The position numbers and the translations under genes are program-made. Below are positions 1 through 8,151 of a DNA stretch of 64,000 bases, one piece after another. Below the pieces are notes generated by a model that saw only the letters and a program-made list of their open reading frames with translations, ran no database searches and was not told where the DNA came from. Numbering within the stretch: position 1 is the stretch's first letter; each line of letters begins with the position of its first letter. Source of the DNA: Streptomyces sp. CB02009 (GTDB taxonomy: Bacteria; Actinomycetota; Actinomycetes; Streptomycetales; Streptomycetaceae). The stretch lies in contig NZ_LIVV01000005.1 of assembly GCF_001905825.1 (NCBI RefSeq), positions 844,522-908,521 on the forward strand, written 5' to 3'.

Positions 1-1
1 C

Positions 2-367
2 GACGTCTACCGCCAGGTGTCGATCGCGACCGGATCGAAGCTGGTCTTCCTCGCCGGGCAGGTCGCCTGGGACGCCGACGGAAGCACCGTCGGGGCGGGC
101 GACCTCGCCGCCCAGGTCGAGCGGTGCTACCTCAATGTCGGCACCGCCCTCGCCGGCGCCGGCGCCACCTTCGCCGACGTCGCCAAGCTGACCGTGTACG
201 TCGTCGACTGGACCGCCGACAAGATGCCCCTGCTCCTGGAGGGGATCGACCGCGCGGCCGCCCGGCTCGGAATCACCCCGGTGCCGCCGGCCACGCTGAT
301 CGGCGTCGCCGCGCTCGACGTACCCGAGCACCTCGTCGAGATCGAGGCCACCGCCGTCGTCGACTGA
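2..367 (+). CDS. RidA/YjgF family protein, 5' truncated by window edge
   Basis: The reading frame is open from the first bases of the window, so the true start lies upstream; about 121 residues are visible. The end of the chain has the RidA pattern: a Lys-Leu-Val-Phe-Leu-Ala-Gly-Gln strand, an Asp-Val-Ala-Lys-Leu-Thr-Val-Tyr-Val helix-strand, and a closing Pro-Ala-Thr-Leu-Ile-Gly-Val...Glu-Ile-Glu-Ala-Thr-Ala segment. RidA proteins are trimeric enamine/imine deaminases that detoxify reactive 2-aminoacrylate-type intermediates, although many subfamilies have unknown substrates. The conserved arginine that binds the carboxylate in true RidA is not evident (Val-Pro-Pro-Ala-Thr in place of a Pro-Ala-Arg-type segment). 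A Rid subgroup of unknown substrate is therefore likely. Confidence 0.8.
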   Translation, partial: DVYRQVSIATGSKLVFLAGQVAWDADGSTVGAGDLAAQVERCYLNVGTALAGAGATFADVAKLTVYVVDWTADKMPLLLEGIDRAAARLGITPVPPATLIGVAALDVPEHLVEIEATAVVD

Positions 368-428
368 GACCGCGGAGCCGTCGGCCACCCCTCACCTGCC
401 CCTCCTGCCCCGCCCACTCCGCCGTGCC

Positions 429-836
429 ATGCTGGTGGGCGTGGCACTGGAGGACCTGGTACGGCTGCGCCGCGCGCGGGACGTGATGGATCGCGACTAC
501 GCGCAGCCGCTCGACGTACCCGCGCTCGCCTCCGTCGCCCTCATGTCGACCGGGCACTTCGCCCGCAGCTTCCGCGCCGCCTACGGCGAGACCCCGTACA
601 GCTACCTCATGACCCGTCGCGTCGAGCGCGCCAAGGCACTGCTCCGACGGGGTGACATGAGCGTCACGGACGTCTGCTTCGCCGTCGGGTGCACCTCGCT
701 CGGGTCCTTCAGTTCGCGCTTCACCGAACTCGTCGGCGAGCCGCCCTCCGCCTACCGGGCCCGCCGCCACGAGGACGGGGCGGCGATCCCGGCGTGCGTC
801 GCCAAGGTCCGGACGCGCCCGGTCCGCGGGGCCTGA
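429..836 (+). CDS. AraC-family helix-turn-helix regulator, single DNA-binding domain
   Basis: A short protein of 135 residues made almost entirely of the AraC/XylS DNA-binding domain. The first helix-turn-helix falls around residues 31-52 (Val-Ala-Leu-Met-Ser-Thr-Gly-His-Phe-Ala-Arg-Ser-Phe). The second, with the family signature Val-Cys-Phe-Ala-Val-Gly-Cys-Thr-Ser-Leu-Gly-Ser-Phe-Ser-Ser-Arg-Phe, lies near 80-105. There is no sensory domain, so regulation must come from elsewhere. The GTG at 441 (Val-Ala-Leu-Glu-Asp) is an equally good start. A VOC gene follows 78 bp downstream on the same strand. The pairing suggests that this protein controls it, but no operator could be assigned. The intervening gap contains the 12-mer GCGATCGGTTCG twice, 22 bp apart (near 837 and 859). 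Confidence 0.85.
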   Translation: MLVGVALEDLVRLRRARDVMDRDYAQPLDVPALASVALMSTGHFARSFRAAYGETPYSYLMTRRVERAKALLRRGDMSVTDVCFAVGCTSLGSFSSRFTELVGEPPSAYRARRHEDGAAIPACVAKVRTRPVRGA

Positions 837-914
837 GCGATCGGTTCGCGGGACCTGGGCGATCGGTTCGTTCCGGAGAAGCGGAATCCATCGGTCCGCC
901 GTAGCTTCGAAGGC

Positions 915-1331
915 ATGAACGTCAAGCTCTCGCAGTGCTTCATCGCAGTCGACGACCACGACAAGGCCCTCGCCTTCTACCGCGACGCGCTCGGCCTCGA
1001 AGTCCGGAACGACGTCGGTTTCGAGGGCATGCGCTGGGTGACCGTCGGGTCCCCCGCGCAGCCGGACGTGGAGATCGTCCTCGAACCGCCACTCGCCGAC
1101 CCCAACGCCTCCCCCGCCGACCGGCAGGCGGTGGCCGAGCTGCTCGCCAAGGGCATGCTGCGCGGCGTGATCTTCTCCACCGAGGACGTCGACGCCACCT
1201 TCGAGCAGGTCAGGGCGGCCGGCGGCGAGGTCCTCCAGGAGCCGGTCGACCAGCCGTACGGCGTCCGCGACTGCGCCTTCCGCGACCCGGCGGGCAACAT
1301 GCTGCGCTTCACGCAGCCCCGCTCCTCATAG
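915..1331 (+). CDS. VOC-superfamily (glyoxalase/dioxygenase-like) protein
   Basis: 138 residues, the usual length for a single VOC domain made of two beta-alpha-beta-beta-beta modules. The N-terminal strand (Ser-Gln-Cys-Phe-Ile-Ala-Val-Asp-Asp-His-Asp-Lys-Ala-Leu-Ala-Phe-Tyr) and the C-terminal Asp-Pro-Ala-Gly-Asn-Met-Leu-Arg-Phe segment are typical. The metal-ligand positions of glyoxalase I are only partly kept: the first-strand His is replaced by Gln or Cys, and the last Glu by Arg-Phe. Glyoxalase activity should not be assumed; binding, isomerase or resistance roles are alternatives. It sits directly behind the AraC-type regulator gene and was probably co-selected with it. Confidence 0.85.
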   Translation: MNVKLSQCFIAVDDHDKALAFYRDALGLEVRNDVGFEGMRWVTVGSPAQPDVEIVLEPPLADPNASPADRQAVAELLAKGMLRGVIFSTEDVDATFEQVRAAGGEVLQEPVDQPYGVRDCAFRDPAGNMLRFTQPRSS

Positions 1332-1507
1332 CCCCGCTCCTCGGAGCCCGGCTGCTCGGAGCCCCCGGACCTCCAGCACCCCGCCGAACTCCCTGTCGGC
1401 CGCGCCCGCCCGTGCCACCACGGCCCGGGCGGCGCCCGCGTCGGGCCGAGGCCGACAGGGGGTTCCGCTCCCCTCGCGTGAAGGTCACCGGGATGAGCGG
1501 CCCCCGG

Positions 1508-2257
1508 TCAGGCGCGGCAGCGCAGCATCACCAGGGGCGGGTGGGCGAGGAGGTCCGCCCAGAAGTCCTCGCCGAACTCCTTGACGCCCTCCTCCGACAC
1601 GTGGAGCGGCACCCACTCCACGTCCCGGAACCCGGCCGCCTCCAGGCTCTGCTCGTAGACCTCGCGGCGCGGGACCGTGCCGAGGATGCTGATCGGCTCC
1701 GGGTCGAGGAGCGCCGTGACCCGGACGCGCGGTCCCGCCTCGGCCTCCTCGCCCGTCGGCTCGCAGCGGAAGCCGTACGCGGGCAGGGACGCGCAGTCGA
1801 ACCGGTAGTCGGGCCGCTGGGCGAGCACGAAGAACTCACCGCCGGGCACCAGGTTCTGGTGGATGCGGCGACACATGCGCTCCAGCGTGGCGATGTCTTC
1901 GGCGTAGTTGAGACACTGGACGCCGAGCGCGATGTCGAACTTCTGCTCCAGCAAGGGGAGTTCGGCCACGTCGCCGACCTCGTAGCGCACGCCGCCCAGC
2001 GGGGCGCGCTCCTCGAACCCCCTCGCGGCGGCGATCATCTCGACGGAGATGTCGACGCCGAGGACCTCCGTGGCGCCGCGCCGCCTGAACTCCCTGCTGT
2101 AGAAGCCGGTTCCGCACGCCAGGTCGAGAACCGACCTGCCGCTGACGTCCCCGACCATGCCCAGGAAGCTGGGCACCTCCCCGTACCGCGTGAGCGGCAG
2201 GGACTTGAAGCCCTCGAACGCCTCGCCGATCCCGTCGTACTGCTGCCGCACGCCCAT
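1508..2257 (-). CDS. Class I SAM-dependent methyltransferase
   Basis: 249 residues from the ATG at 2257, chosen because GAGGGG lies 7 nt upstream and the Rossmann fold starts soon after. The frame stays open upstream, but that stretch is low quality. Motif I, Val-Leu-Asp-Leu-Ala-Cys-Gly-Thr-Gly-Phe-Tyr-Ser, falls near residues 41-52, followed by an acidic residue ending strand 2 (Gly-Val-Asp-Ile-Ser) and the Gly-Asp-Val-Ala-Glu-Leu-Pro segment. The N-terminus (Tyr-Asp-Gly-Ile-Gly-Glu-Ala-Phe-Glu-Gly-Phe-Lys) resembles small-molecule methyltransferases of secondary metabolism. The substrate cannot be inferred. The gene stands alone, convergent with the VOC gene; 176 bp between them show no strong hairpin. 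Confidence 0.85.
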   Translation of the reverse strand: MGVRQQYDGIGEAFEGFKSLPLTRYGEVPSFLGMVGDVSGRSVLDLACGTGFYSREFRRRGATEVLGVDISVEMIAAARGFEERAPLGGVRYEVGDVAELPLLEQKFDIALGVQCLNYAEDIATLERMCRRIHQNLVPGGEFFVLAQRPDYRFDCASLPAYGFRCEPTGEEAEAGPRVRVTALLDPEPISILGTVPRREVYEQSLEAAGFRDVEWVPLHVSEEGVKEFGEDFWADLLAHPPLVMLRCRA

Positions 2258-2423
2258 ATGGCGCCCCCTCGTGTCCTTCGTCGTGTGGTCCCGAAGTCCT
2301 GCGCGCCCGTCGAGTCTGCGCCGCCGCACCCCGCCCGACGTACTGGCAGATGACACAAGAGGTCGGAGGGGCGACCCTCGTATCACCCAACACCCCTCCG
2401 CCATAGGGTGGTTGAACCGCAGG

Positions 2424-2903
2424 TCAGCCCGCCCAGGCGGCGAGCGCCGCGAAGTCCGCCGCGGTGAGCCCCTGCCGGGGGTCCACCCGGTGCAGCAGCG
2501 CGCGGCCGGGATGGCGGGCGGCCACCCAGGCGCGGTCGGCCGCGCCGATCTCGTCGTCGACCCAGGCGAACGGCCGCCCGCCGGCCCAGGCCACCAGCCC
2601 CGGCACCTTCCAGTGCACCCCGGGCGCCGGCTCGGGCCCGTCCTCGGGCCACCGGACCACCGGCAGCACCGGCAGCCCGAGCCGCGGCGCGACCCAGGCG
2701 TTCGCGTCGTCCTCCCAGGTCGTCGCCCAGACGAGCTCGTACGGGAGTGCCGCGAGCCGCGGTCCCTGCGCGGGATCGAGCCGGGCGAGGAGCGGGCTCA
2801 CGGACGGAGGCGGTGGCGGTGCGTACGTCGGGTACTCGCGCCCGCTCGCCCCGAAGGGGATCAGCGGGCCGTCGACGTCCAGGAAGAGCAGCGGGGTCGT
2901 CAT
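2424..2903 (-). CDS. HAD-like domain protein
   Basis: 159 residues beginning Thr-Thr-Pro-Leu-Leu-Phe-Leu-Asp-Val-Asp-Gly-Pro-Leu. This is HAD motif I (DxDG), with the nucleophile Asp near residue 9 and the acid Asp near 11. A Trp-Ala-Thr-Thr-Trp-Glu-Asp-Asp-Ala-Asn segment near 59-68 occupies the motif II position, and Trp-Val-Asp-Asp-Glu (about 113-117) fits motif IV. The protein is shorter than most HAD phosphatases and seems to lack a cap domain. Such small HAD proteins are common and uncharacterised in Streptomyces. The 5' end is 86 bp from the divergent MarR gene. Confidence 0.75.
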   Translation of the reverse strand: MTTPLLFLDVDGPLIPFGASGREYPTYAPPPPPSVSPLLARLDPAQGPRLAALPYELVWATTWEDDANAWVAPRLGLPVLPVVRWPEDGPEPAPGVHWKVPGLVAWAGGRPFAWVDDEIGAADRAWVAARHPGRALLHRVDPRQGLTAADFAALAAWAG

Positions 2904-2945
2904 GGGTCCATCCTGGCCGGGCGCCCGACGCCCCCTTCGTCCGCT

Positions 2946-2961
2946 TCGCGATAATCCGCGA
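2946..2961. promoter_or_regulatory. Candidate operator between HAD and MarR genes
   Basis: TCGCG-ATAATC-CGCGA is a perfect 5-bp inverted repeat with a 6-nt A/T-rich centre. It sits in the 86-bp divergent gap, 29 bp before the MarR start. MarR proteins usually autoregulate from such sites. The arms are short, so chance occurrence in GC-rich DNA is quite possible. Confidence 0.3.
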
Positions 2962-2989
2962 CGGATCGATCCTCGTTACCCTTGCAGGC

Positions 2990-3475
2990 ATGACAGCCAT
3001 GGCGCCCACCCGCACCGAGCCCGACCTCTCCTACCTCCTCGACCACACCAGTCACGCCTTGCGGACCCGGATGACCGCCGCTCTCGACGCGATCGGGCTC
3101 ACCCCCCGGATGCACTGCGTCCTCGTCCACGCCCTGGAGGAGGAGCGCACGCAGGCGCAGCTCGCGGAGATCGGGGACATGGACAAGACGACCATGGTCG
3201 TCACCGTGGACGCCCTGGAGAAGGCCGGGCTCGCCGAGCGGCGGCCGTCGAGCACCGACCGGCGCGCGCGGATCATCGCCGTGACCGAGGCGGGGGCCAG
3301 GGTGGCCGCGGAGAGCCAGAAGATCGTCGACGGCGTCCACGAGAGCGCCCTCGCCTCCCTGCCCGACGACGCCCGCGCCGCCCTGCTGAACGCCCTGAAC
3401 CTGCTGGTCACCGGGCATCTGGAGACCCCGATCGAGAGCCCGAGGCCGGCCCGTCGGGCCCGTCAGCGCGGCTGA
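2990..3475 (+). CDS. MarR-family transcriptional regulator
   Basis: 161 residues from the ATG at 2990; a second ATG three codons later is an alternative. The winged helix-turn-helix runs about residues 50-105: the recognition region reads Met-Asp-Lys-Thr-Thr-Met-Val-Val-Thr-Val-Asp-Ala-Leu-Glu-Lys-Ala-Gly-Leu. The wing carries the classic Ser-Thr-Asp-Arg-Arg-Ala-Arg sequence. The gene lies 153 bp upstream of an MFS drug-exporter gene on the same strand. This is the usual arrangement in which a ligand-responsive MarR repressor controls an efflux pump. Confidence 0.9.
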   Translation: MTAMAPTRTEPDLSYLLDHTSHALRTRMTAALDAIGLTPRMHCVLVHALEEERTQAQLAEIGDMDKTTMVVTVDALEKAGLAERRPSSTDRRARIIAVTEAGARVAAESQKIVDGVHESALASLPDDARAALLNALNLLVTGHLETPIESPRPARRARQRG

Positions 3476-3628
3476 GCCCGCCACCGGACGACACCCCGGC
3501 ACCGCACCGCCCCACGCGGCACCGCACCGCACCACCACCACCCCACACTCGTTCCGTAAAAAATAGTCTGCAACAAAACCTTCTGCTAACGTCACTCCTG
3601 TCGGTCCCACCGAACAGGAGTGATCCCC

Positions 3629-5158
3629 GTGCCCACACCTCCCGCGCCCACGCCCCCGCGCACCCCCTCCCGTCGGCTCGCCCTCGGCGTCCTCGCCACC
3701 GGCATGCTCATGACGATCCTCGACGGCAGCATCGTCACCGTCGCGATGCCCGCCATCCAGAGCGACCTCGGCTTCACCCCCGTCGGCCTCAGCTGGGTCG
3801 TCAACGCCTATCTGATCGCCTTCGGCTCGCTCCTCCTCCTCGCCGGCCGCCTCGGCGACCTGATCGGCCGCCGGCGCATGTTCCTCGCGGGCACCGGGAT
3901 CTTCACCGCCGCCTCGCTCCTCGCCGGAGTCGCCGCCTCGCCCGGCGTCCTGATCGCCGCCCGCTTCCTGCAGGGCGTCGGCAGTGCGATGTCCTCCGCC
4001 GTCGGCCTCGGCATCCTCGTCACGCTCTTCACCGTGCCGCGCGAACGGGCCCGCGCCATCGCCGTGTTCAGCTTCACCGGCGCCGCCGGCGCCTCCCTCG
4101 GCCAGGTCCTCGGCGGCATCCTCACCGACGCCCTCACCTGGAACTGGATCTTCTTCATCAACCTGCCCATCGGCCTCGCCACCCTCCTCGTCGCGCTCCG
4201 CGCCCTCCCCTCCGACCAGGGCCTCGGGCTCAGGGCGGGCGCCGACGTCCTCGGCGCGGTGCTCGTCACGACCGGCCTGATGACCGGGATCTACGCGGTC
4301 GTCAAGATCGAGGAGCACGGGGCCGGTTCGGCGCACACCCTCGGCCTCGGGGCCCTCGCGCTCGCCCTCCTGACCGGCTTCCTCGTCCGCCAGGCGAAGG
4401 CCGCGAACCCGCTCATGCCCCTGCGGATCCTCCGCTCGCGCAGCGTCGCCGGCGCCAACGCCGTCCAGATGCTGATGGTCGCCGCGCTCTTCTCCTTCCA
4501 GATCCTCGTCGCGCTCTACCTGCAGAAGGTCCTCGGGTACGGGGCCGCCGAGACGGGTCTCGCGATGCTGCCCGCGGCAGTCGTCATCGGCGCCGTCTCC
4601 CTCGGCGTCTCGGCCCGCCTGATCGCCCGCTTCGGCGAGCGGAACGTCCTGCTCACCGGCCTCGTCCTGCTCGTCGGCGTCCTCGGTCTGCTGGCCCGCG
4701 TCCCCGTCCACGCCTCCTACGCCACCGATCTGCTCCCCGTGATGCTGCTCGCCGCCGGCTTCGGCCTGGCGCTCCCCGCGCTCACCTCGCTCGCGATGTC
4801 GGGCGCCGAGGAGAAGGACGCGGGCCTCGCCTCCGGCCTGTTCAACACCACCCAGCAGATCGGCATGGCCCTCGGCATCGCCGTCCTCTCCACGCTGGCC
4901 GCCACCCGTACCGAGTCGCTCACCGCGGCCGGCCGGCCCGCCGCCGAGGCCCTGACCGGCGGCTACCACCTGGCGTTCGCCGTCGGAGCCGGTCTCCTGC
5001 TCGCCGCGCTCGCCCTCGCCTTCACCGTCCTGCGCCGCCCCGGGAAGCCGGGAGCGCCGCAGCGGACCACGAAGCGGGCGAGGACGAAGGAGGAGAGGGC
5101 TAAGGAGAAGAGGGCCAAGGAGGAGAGGGCCGAGCCCCCCGCGACAATGGCGGCATGA
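3629..5158 (+). CDS. MFS multidrug exporter, DHA2 (EmrB/QacA-like, 14-TM) family
   Basis: 509 residues from the GTG at 3629. AGGAG ends 8 nt upstream and overlaps the alternative GTG at 3620, which argues for 3629. Many hydrophobic helices span residues 15-490. TM1 contains Leu-Asp-Gly-Ser-Ile-Val-Thr-Val-Ala-Met-Pro (motif D1 of DHA2 pumps). The loop 2-3 motif Gly-Arg-Leu-Gly-Asp-Leu-Ile-Gly-Arg-Arg-Arg is the MFS motif A, and the antiporter motif C region Gly-Ala-Ala-Gly-Ala-Ser-Leu-Gly-Gln-Val-Leu-Gly-Gly is present. It would export hydrophobic drugs using the proton gradient. The cytoplasmic tail is an unusual Lys/Glu/Arg repeat (Glu-Arg-Ala-Lys-Glu). The upstream gap holds an A/T-rich patch (3556-3596) that probably includes the promoter. 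Its stop overlaps the next gene by ATGA. Confidence 0.92.
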   Translation: MPTPPAPTPPRTPSRRLALGVLATGMLMTILDGSIVTVAMPAIQSDLGFTPVGLSWVVNAYLIAFGSLLLLAGRLGDLIGRRRMFLAGTGIFTAASLLAGVAASPGVLIAARFLQGVGSAMSSAVGLGILVTLFTVPRERARAIAVFSFTGAAGASLGQVLGGILTDALTWNWIFFINLPIGLATLLVALRALPSDQGLGLRAGADVLGAVLVTTGLMTGIYAVVKIEEHGAGSAHTLGLGALALALLTGFLVRQAKAANPLMPLRILRSRSVAGANAVQMLMVAALFSFQILVALYLQKVLGYGAAETGLAMLPAAVVIGAVSLGVSARLIARFGERNVLLTGLVLLVGVLGLLARVPVHASYATDLLPVMLLAAGFGLALPALTSLAMSGAEEKDAGLASGLFNTTQQIGMALGIAVLSTLAATRTESLTAAGRPAAEALTGGYHLAFAVGAGLLLAALALAFTVLRRPGKPGAPQRTTKRARTKEERAKEKRAKEERAEPPATMAA

Positions 5159-6162
5159 GAGCCGACCGACTCGTCGCCGCCCTGCTCTTCCTGCAGACCC
5201 GGCAGCGGGTCACCGCCGCCGAACTGGCCGCCGAACTGGACGTGTCCGAGCGCACCGCACGCCGGGATCTCGAAGCTCTCGCGAGCTCCGGGATCCCGGT
5301 GTACTCGCAGGCGGGCCAGGGCGGCGGCTGGTCCCTCGTCGGCGGAGCCCGTACCGATCTGACCGGCCTCACCGCCCCCGAGATCCGCGCGCTCTTCCTC
5401 CTGACCGGGCCGGACGCCGACGCCGACCCCCGGACCAGGACCGCCCTGCGGAAGCTCGTACGGGCCCTCCCCGCGCCCCTCAGGGAAGGCGCCGAGACGG
5501 CGGCCCGCGCGGGCGTGTCCGACGGCACGGACTGGACGGGCGCCGAGACGGAGGAGGCCTGTCTCGCCCCGCTCCAGCGGGCGGTGGTCGACGCGAGGGA
5601 GGTCACGATCGGCTACGCCCGCCCCGGCCGCGAACCCCGCGAGCGCACCGTCCAACCGCTCGGCATCGCCGTGAAGTCCGGGGTCCGCTATCTCGTCGCC
5701 GGCACCGAAGACGGTCTGCGGACCTTCCGGGTCGGCCGCGTCAGCTCCGTCACCGAGACCGGCGCCCCCGCCGTACGCCCCGACGGCTTCGACCTCCCGA
5801 CCGCGTGGCGCGCGCTCGCCGCCCGCATGGAGGACCGGATGGTCGCCGCGACGGTACGGGGCCGGGCCGCCCCCGGCACGGAGCCGGTCCTGGAGGGCCT
5901 GTTCGGCGCGCGCGTACGGTACGGGGAGCGCACCGCGGACGGCTGGGCGCCGTTCGAGGCCGACGGGCCCTCGCCCGAGGTGGTCGCCGCCCGGCTGGCC
6001 GGACTCGGCGCCCGCGTGGAGCTCCTCGACCCGCCGGAGGCGCGTACGGCACTCGCCCGCATCGGGACCGAACTCACCCTGCTGTACGGGCGGTCGGCGC
6101 CGTCAGACAGTCCGGAAGGTCCGCCTCGTGCACCAGGGTCAGCCGTGACACCGCCCGTGTGA
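5155..6162 (+). CDS. WYL-domain regulator (YafY/DeoR-type HTH plus WYL)
   Basis: 335 residues. An N-terminal HTH_11 domain (residues 1-60, Thr-Ala-Ala-Glu-Leu-Ala-Ala-Glu-Leu-Asp-Val-Ser-Glu-Arg-Thr-Ala-Arg-Arg-Asp-Leu) is followed by a WYL domain around 140-220 and a C-terminal WCX-like extension. In the WYL core the Trp-Tyr-Leu triplet appears as Arg-Tyr-Leu-Val-Ala. WYL regulators bind small ligands or nucleic acids. The start overlaps the MFS stop by 4 nt, so the two genes are translationally coupled. The 3' end runs 89 nt into the 3' end of the convergent helicase gene, an unusually long tail-to-tail overlap. Confidence 0.88.
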   Translation: MRADRLVAALLFLQTRQRVTAAELAAELDVSERTARRDLEALASSGIPVYSQAGQGGGWSLVGGARTDLTGLTAPEIRALFLLTGPDADADPRTRTALRKLVRALPAPLREGAETAARAGVSDGTDWTGAETEEACLAPLQRAVVDAREVTIGYARPGREPRERTVQPLGIAVKSGVRYLVAGTEDGLRTFRVGRVSSVTETGAPAVRPDGFDLPTAWRALAARMEDRMVAATVRGRAAPGTEPVLEGLFGARVRYGERTADGWAPFEADGPSPEVVAARLAGLGARVELLDPPEARTALARIGTELTLLYGRSAPSDSPEGPPRAPGSAVTPPV

Positions 6163-8077
6163 GCGCCACGTACAGCCGGTGGGGTCCGCGCGCCTCGGCC
6201 GCCACGATCGCGGCCGGTTCGACCACGACGACATGGTCGAACTCCAGGCCCTTCACCGCCGTCGCAGGCAGCACGGTCACCCGCTCGCCCGCCCCGCACC
6301 CCCGCACGGCCTCCGCCACGGTTCCCACCAGGCCTTCGGCCGTGATCACCCCGACCGACCCCTCCGCCGTGAGCGCCGCGCGGATGGCACCGGCCGTCGC
6401 GGCGGGCAGGTCGAGGCGGTCCGTCGTCCGGGCGACCGTCACCTCGCCGTCCTTCCGGACGGAGCGGCCCGCCGGTACGTCCGCGCCCAGGTGCGGCAGG
6501 AGCCGGTTGGCGAGGTCCACGATCGCCGCCGGGACCCGGTAGCCGAGGGTCAGCGGCACCACGGGCGCCCCGCTCTTGCCCAGGTGGGCCAGCTGCTCGT
6601 GCCAGTCGCGGGCCGCCCACGGGGTGGTGCCCTGGGCGAGGTCCCCGAGCACGGTGAGCGAGCCGAAGCCGGTGCGGCGGGCGATCGCCCGGCACTCCAT
6701 GGGCGAGAGGTCCTGGGCCTCGTCGACGACGACATGGCCGTAGCTCTCGGGCCGTTCGATCAGCCCCGCGAGCTCGTCGAGGAGCACGAGGTCGGCGGCG
6801 GTCCAGCGGGCCGAGCGGTACGAGCGCGGCGGCCGGTCCCAGCGGATCGCCGTCCGCTCGGCCGCCGTCAGGGCGGGGTCGGCGGGGTCCGCGAGGAGGC
6901 CCGCGAGCACCTCCTCCGGGGTCGCCTTCGGCCAGCACGCGTCGAGGAACGCCGTCACCGGCCGGGCCCGCTCGATCCGCCGGGCCCAGGCCGCGCCCAT
7001 GGGCCCCGACCGGCGCTCGGCCCGGAGCTGGAGGGCCCGCACGATCCGGGCCCGGACCCGCTCGCGGCCCGTCGCGTAGGGCGGCGCCTCGTGGCGTACG
7101 GCCGCGACGATCGCGGCGAGCTGCGCGGCCGGCAGCCGCCAGTGGTACGAGCCGTCCGGCACCGCGAGGTCCGCCGCCGGCGCCGGGTCGACCCTGCCGT
7201 ACAGGGCGCGGCGCAGCACGTCCGCCATCCGGGCGTCGTGCTTGACCCGGGCCGCCGCCTCGCCGTCCCGGGCGCGGACCGGGTGGCGGGCGATCTCGTC
7301 GTCGAGGGTGGCCTGCCGCACCCCGGTCTCGCCGAGCGAGGGCAGCACCTCGGAGATGTACGAGAGGAACGCGCGGTGCGGGCCGAGGACGAGCAGGCCG
7401 GAACGCCGGATCCGCTGCGGATGGGTGTAGAGGAGATAGGCGGCGCGGTGCAGGCCCACGGCGGTCTTGCCGGTGCCGGGCGCGCCCTGCACGCACAGGG
7501 AGGCGGCCGGGTCGGAGCGTACGAGGTCGTCCTGCTCGGGCTGGATGGTGGCGGCGATGTCCCGCATGGGGCCCACCCGGGGGCGCTCGATCTCCCCCGT
7601 GAGCAGGGCGCTGACGGTCACCTCCCCGCCCGCCGCGAGCCGTTCGTCCTCGATCGCGGTCAGATCCTCCGAGGCGCCCCTGCTGTACGGGGCCCAGCCG
7701 AAGCGGCGGCGCCGGAGCACGCCCTGCGGGTCGCGGGCGCCCGCCTGGTAGTAGGCGCGGGAGACGGGCGCGCGCCAGTCGACGACGAGCGGCAGGGCGG
7801 CCGGGTCCTCGCCGATCCGGCGGCGGCCGATGTGGTGGACCCGGCCGTCGTCGAGGTCGAGGCGCCCGAAGAACAGCGGTCCCGGCGACTGCTCGCGCAT
7901 CTCCTTGGCGCGGCTGCGCAGATGGCGTCCGAGCGCCTCGGCGTCGGCGCCGGAGGCGGCGGTGTCCTCGCCGGTGACGACCTGTTCGGCGACGTCCTCG
8001 GTCATCCGGGTCAGGGCGGCGCGGCAGGCGTCGTGGTGGGAGCGTTCGCGGGCGAGCTCAAGGTCCAGTGACGTCAT
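6074..8077 (-). CDS. helR: HelD/HelR-type SF1 helicase-like ATPase
   Basis: 667 residues. The N-terminus is helical. Residues 69-89 (Phe-Phe-Gly-Arg-Leu-Asp-Leu...Gly-Arg-Arg-Arg-Ile) and Val-Val-Asp-Trp-Arg-Ala-Pro-Val are hallmarks of HelD proteins. Walker A, Gly-Ala-Pro-Gly-Thr-Gly-Lys-Thr, lies at 198-205, and the UvrD-type motif II is Val-Val-Val-Asp-Glu-Ala-Gln-Asp. Actinobacterial HelD/HelR proteins bind RNA polymerase, eject nucleic acid or rifamycins, and recycle the enzyme. Streptomyces HelR is linked to rifamycin tolerance. I saw no obvious rifamycin-associated palindrome upstream; instead there is a TAACG/CGTTA repeat and an upstream TetR gene. The symbol is by family resemblance; an ordinary HelD paralogue is the alternative. 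Confidence 0.8.
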   Translation of the reverse strand: MTSLDLELARERSHHDACRAALTRMTEDVAEQVVTGEDTAASGADAEALGRHLRSRAKEMREQSPGPLFFGRLDLDDGRVHHIGRRRIGEDPAALPLVVDWRAPVSRAYYQAGARDPQGVLRRRRFGWAPYSRGASEDLTAIEDERLAAGGEVTVSALLTGEIERPRVGPMRDIAATIQPEQDDLVRSDPAASLCVQGAPGTGKTAVGLHRAAYLLYTHPQRIRRSGLLVLGPHRAFLSYISEVLPSLGETGVRQATLDDEIARHPVRARDGEAAARVKHDARMADVLRRALYGRVDPAPAADLAVPDGSYHWRLPAAQLAAIVAAVRHEAPPYATGRERVRARIVRALQLRAERRSGPMGAAWARRIERARPVTAFLDACWPKATPEEVLAGLLADPADPALTAAERTAIRWDRPPRSYRSARWTAADLVLLDELAGLIERPESYGHVVVDEAQDLSPMECRAIARRTGFGSLTVLGDLAQGTTPWAARDWHEQLAHLGKSGAPVVPLTLGYRVPAAIVDLANRLLPHLGADVPAGRSVRKDGEVTVARTTDRLDLPAATAGAIRAALTAEGSVGVITAEGLVGTVAEAVRGCGAGERVTVLPATAVKGLEFDHVVVVEPAAIVAAEARGPHRLYVALTRAVSRLTLVHEADLPDCLTAPTARTAG

Positions 8078-8088
8078 TCCGTCGAGCC

Positions 8089-8103
8089 TAACGGAAAACG
8101 TTA
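8089..8103. promoter_or_regulatory. Candidate operator before the HelR-type gene
   Basis: TAACG-GAAAA-CGTTA is a perfect 5-bp inverted repeat with a 5-nt centre, 12 bp upstream of the helicase start. It is followed by GTTACCGAGTTAC, which repeats GTTAC. The 74-bp gap is the only A/T-rich segment nearby, so it probably holds the helicase promoter. The TetR protein encoded just upstream is the natural candidate to bind it. Confidence 0.4.
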
Positions 8104-8151
8104 CCGAGTTACATTCTTTACTTGTCTACGCGACCGTGCCGCCGTGCCGGG

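Noticed and set aside
1332..1507. A small gene in the gap between the VOC and methyltransferase genes
   Set aside because: Only Arg/Pro-rich frames without ribosome sites; repeated GCTCCTCGGAGCC-like bits look like local slippage.
2464..5103. An 879-codon plus-strand frame across the HAD, MarR and MFS genes
   Set aside because: It is in the wrong frame for three recognisable proteins and translates to Arg/Pro/His-rich sequence.
8078..8151. Rifamycin-associated element upstream of the HelR-type gene
   Set aside because: The expected long GC-rich palindrome is not there; only the TAACG/CGTTA repeat is seen.
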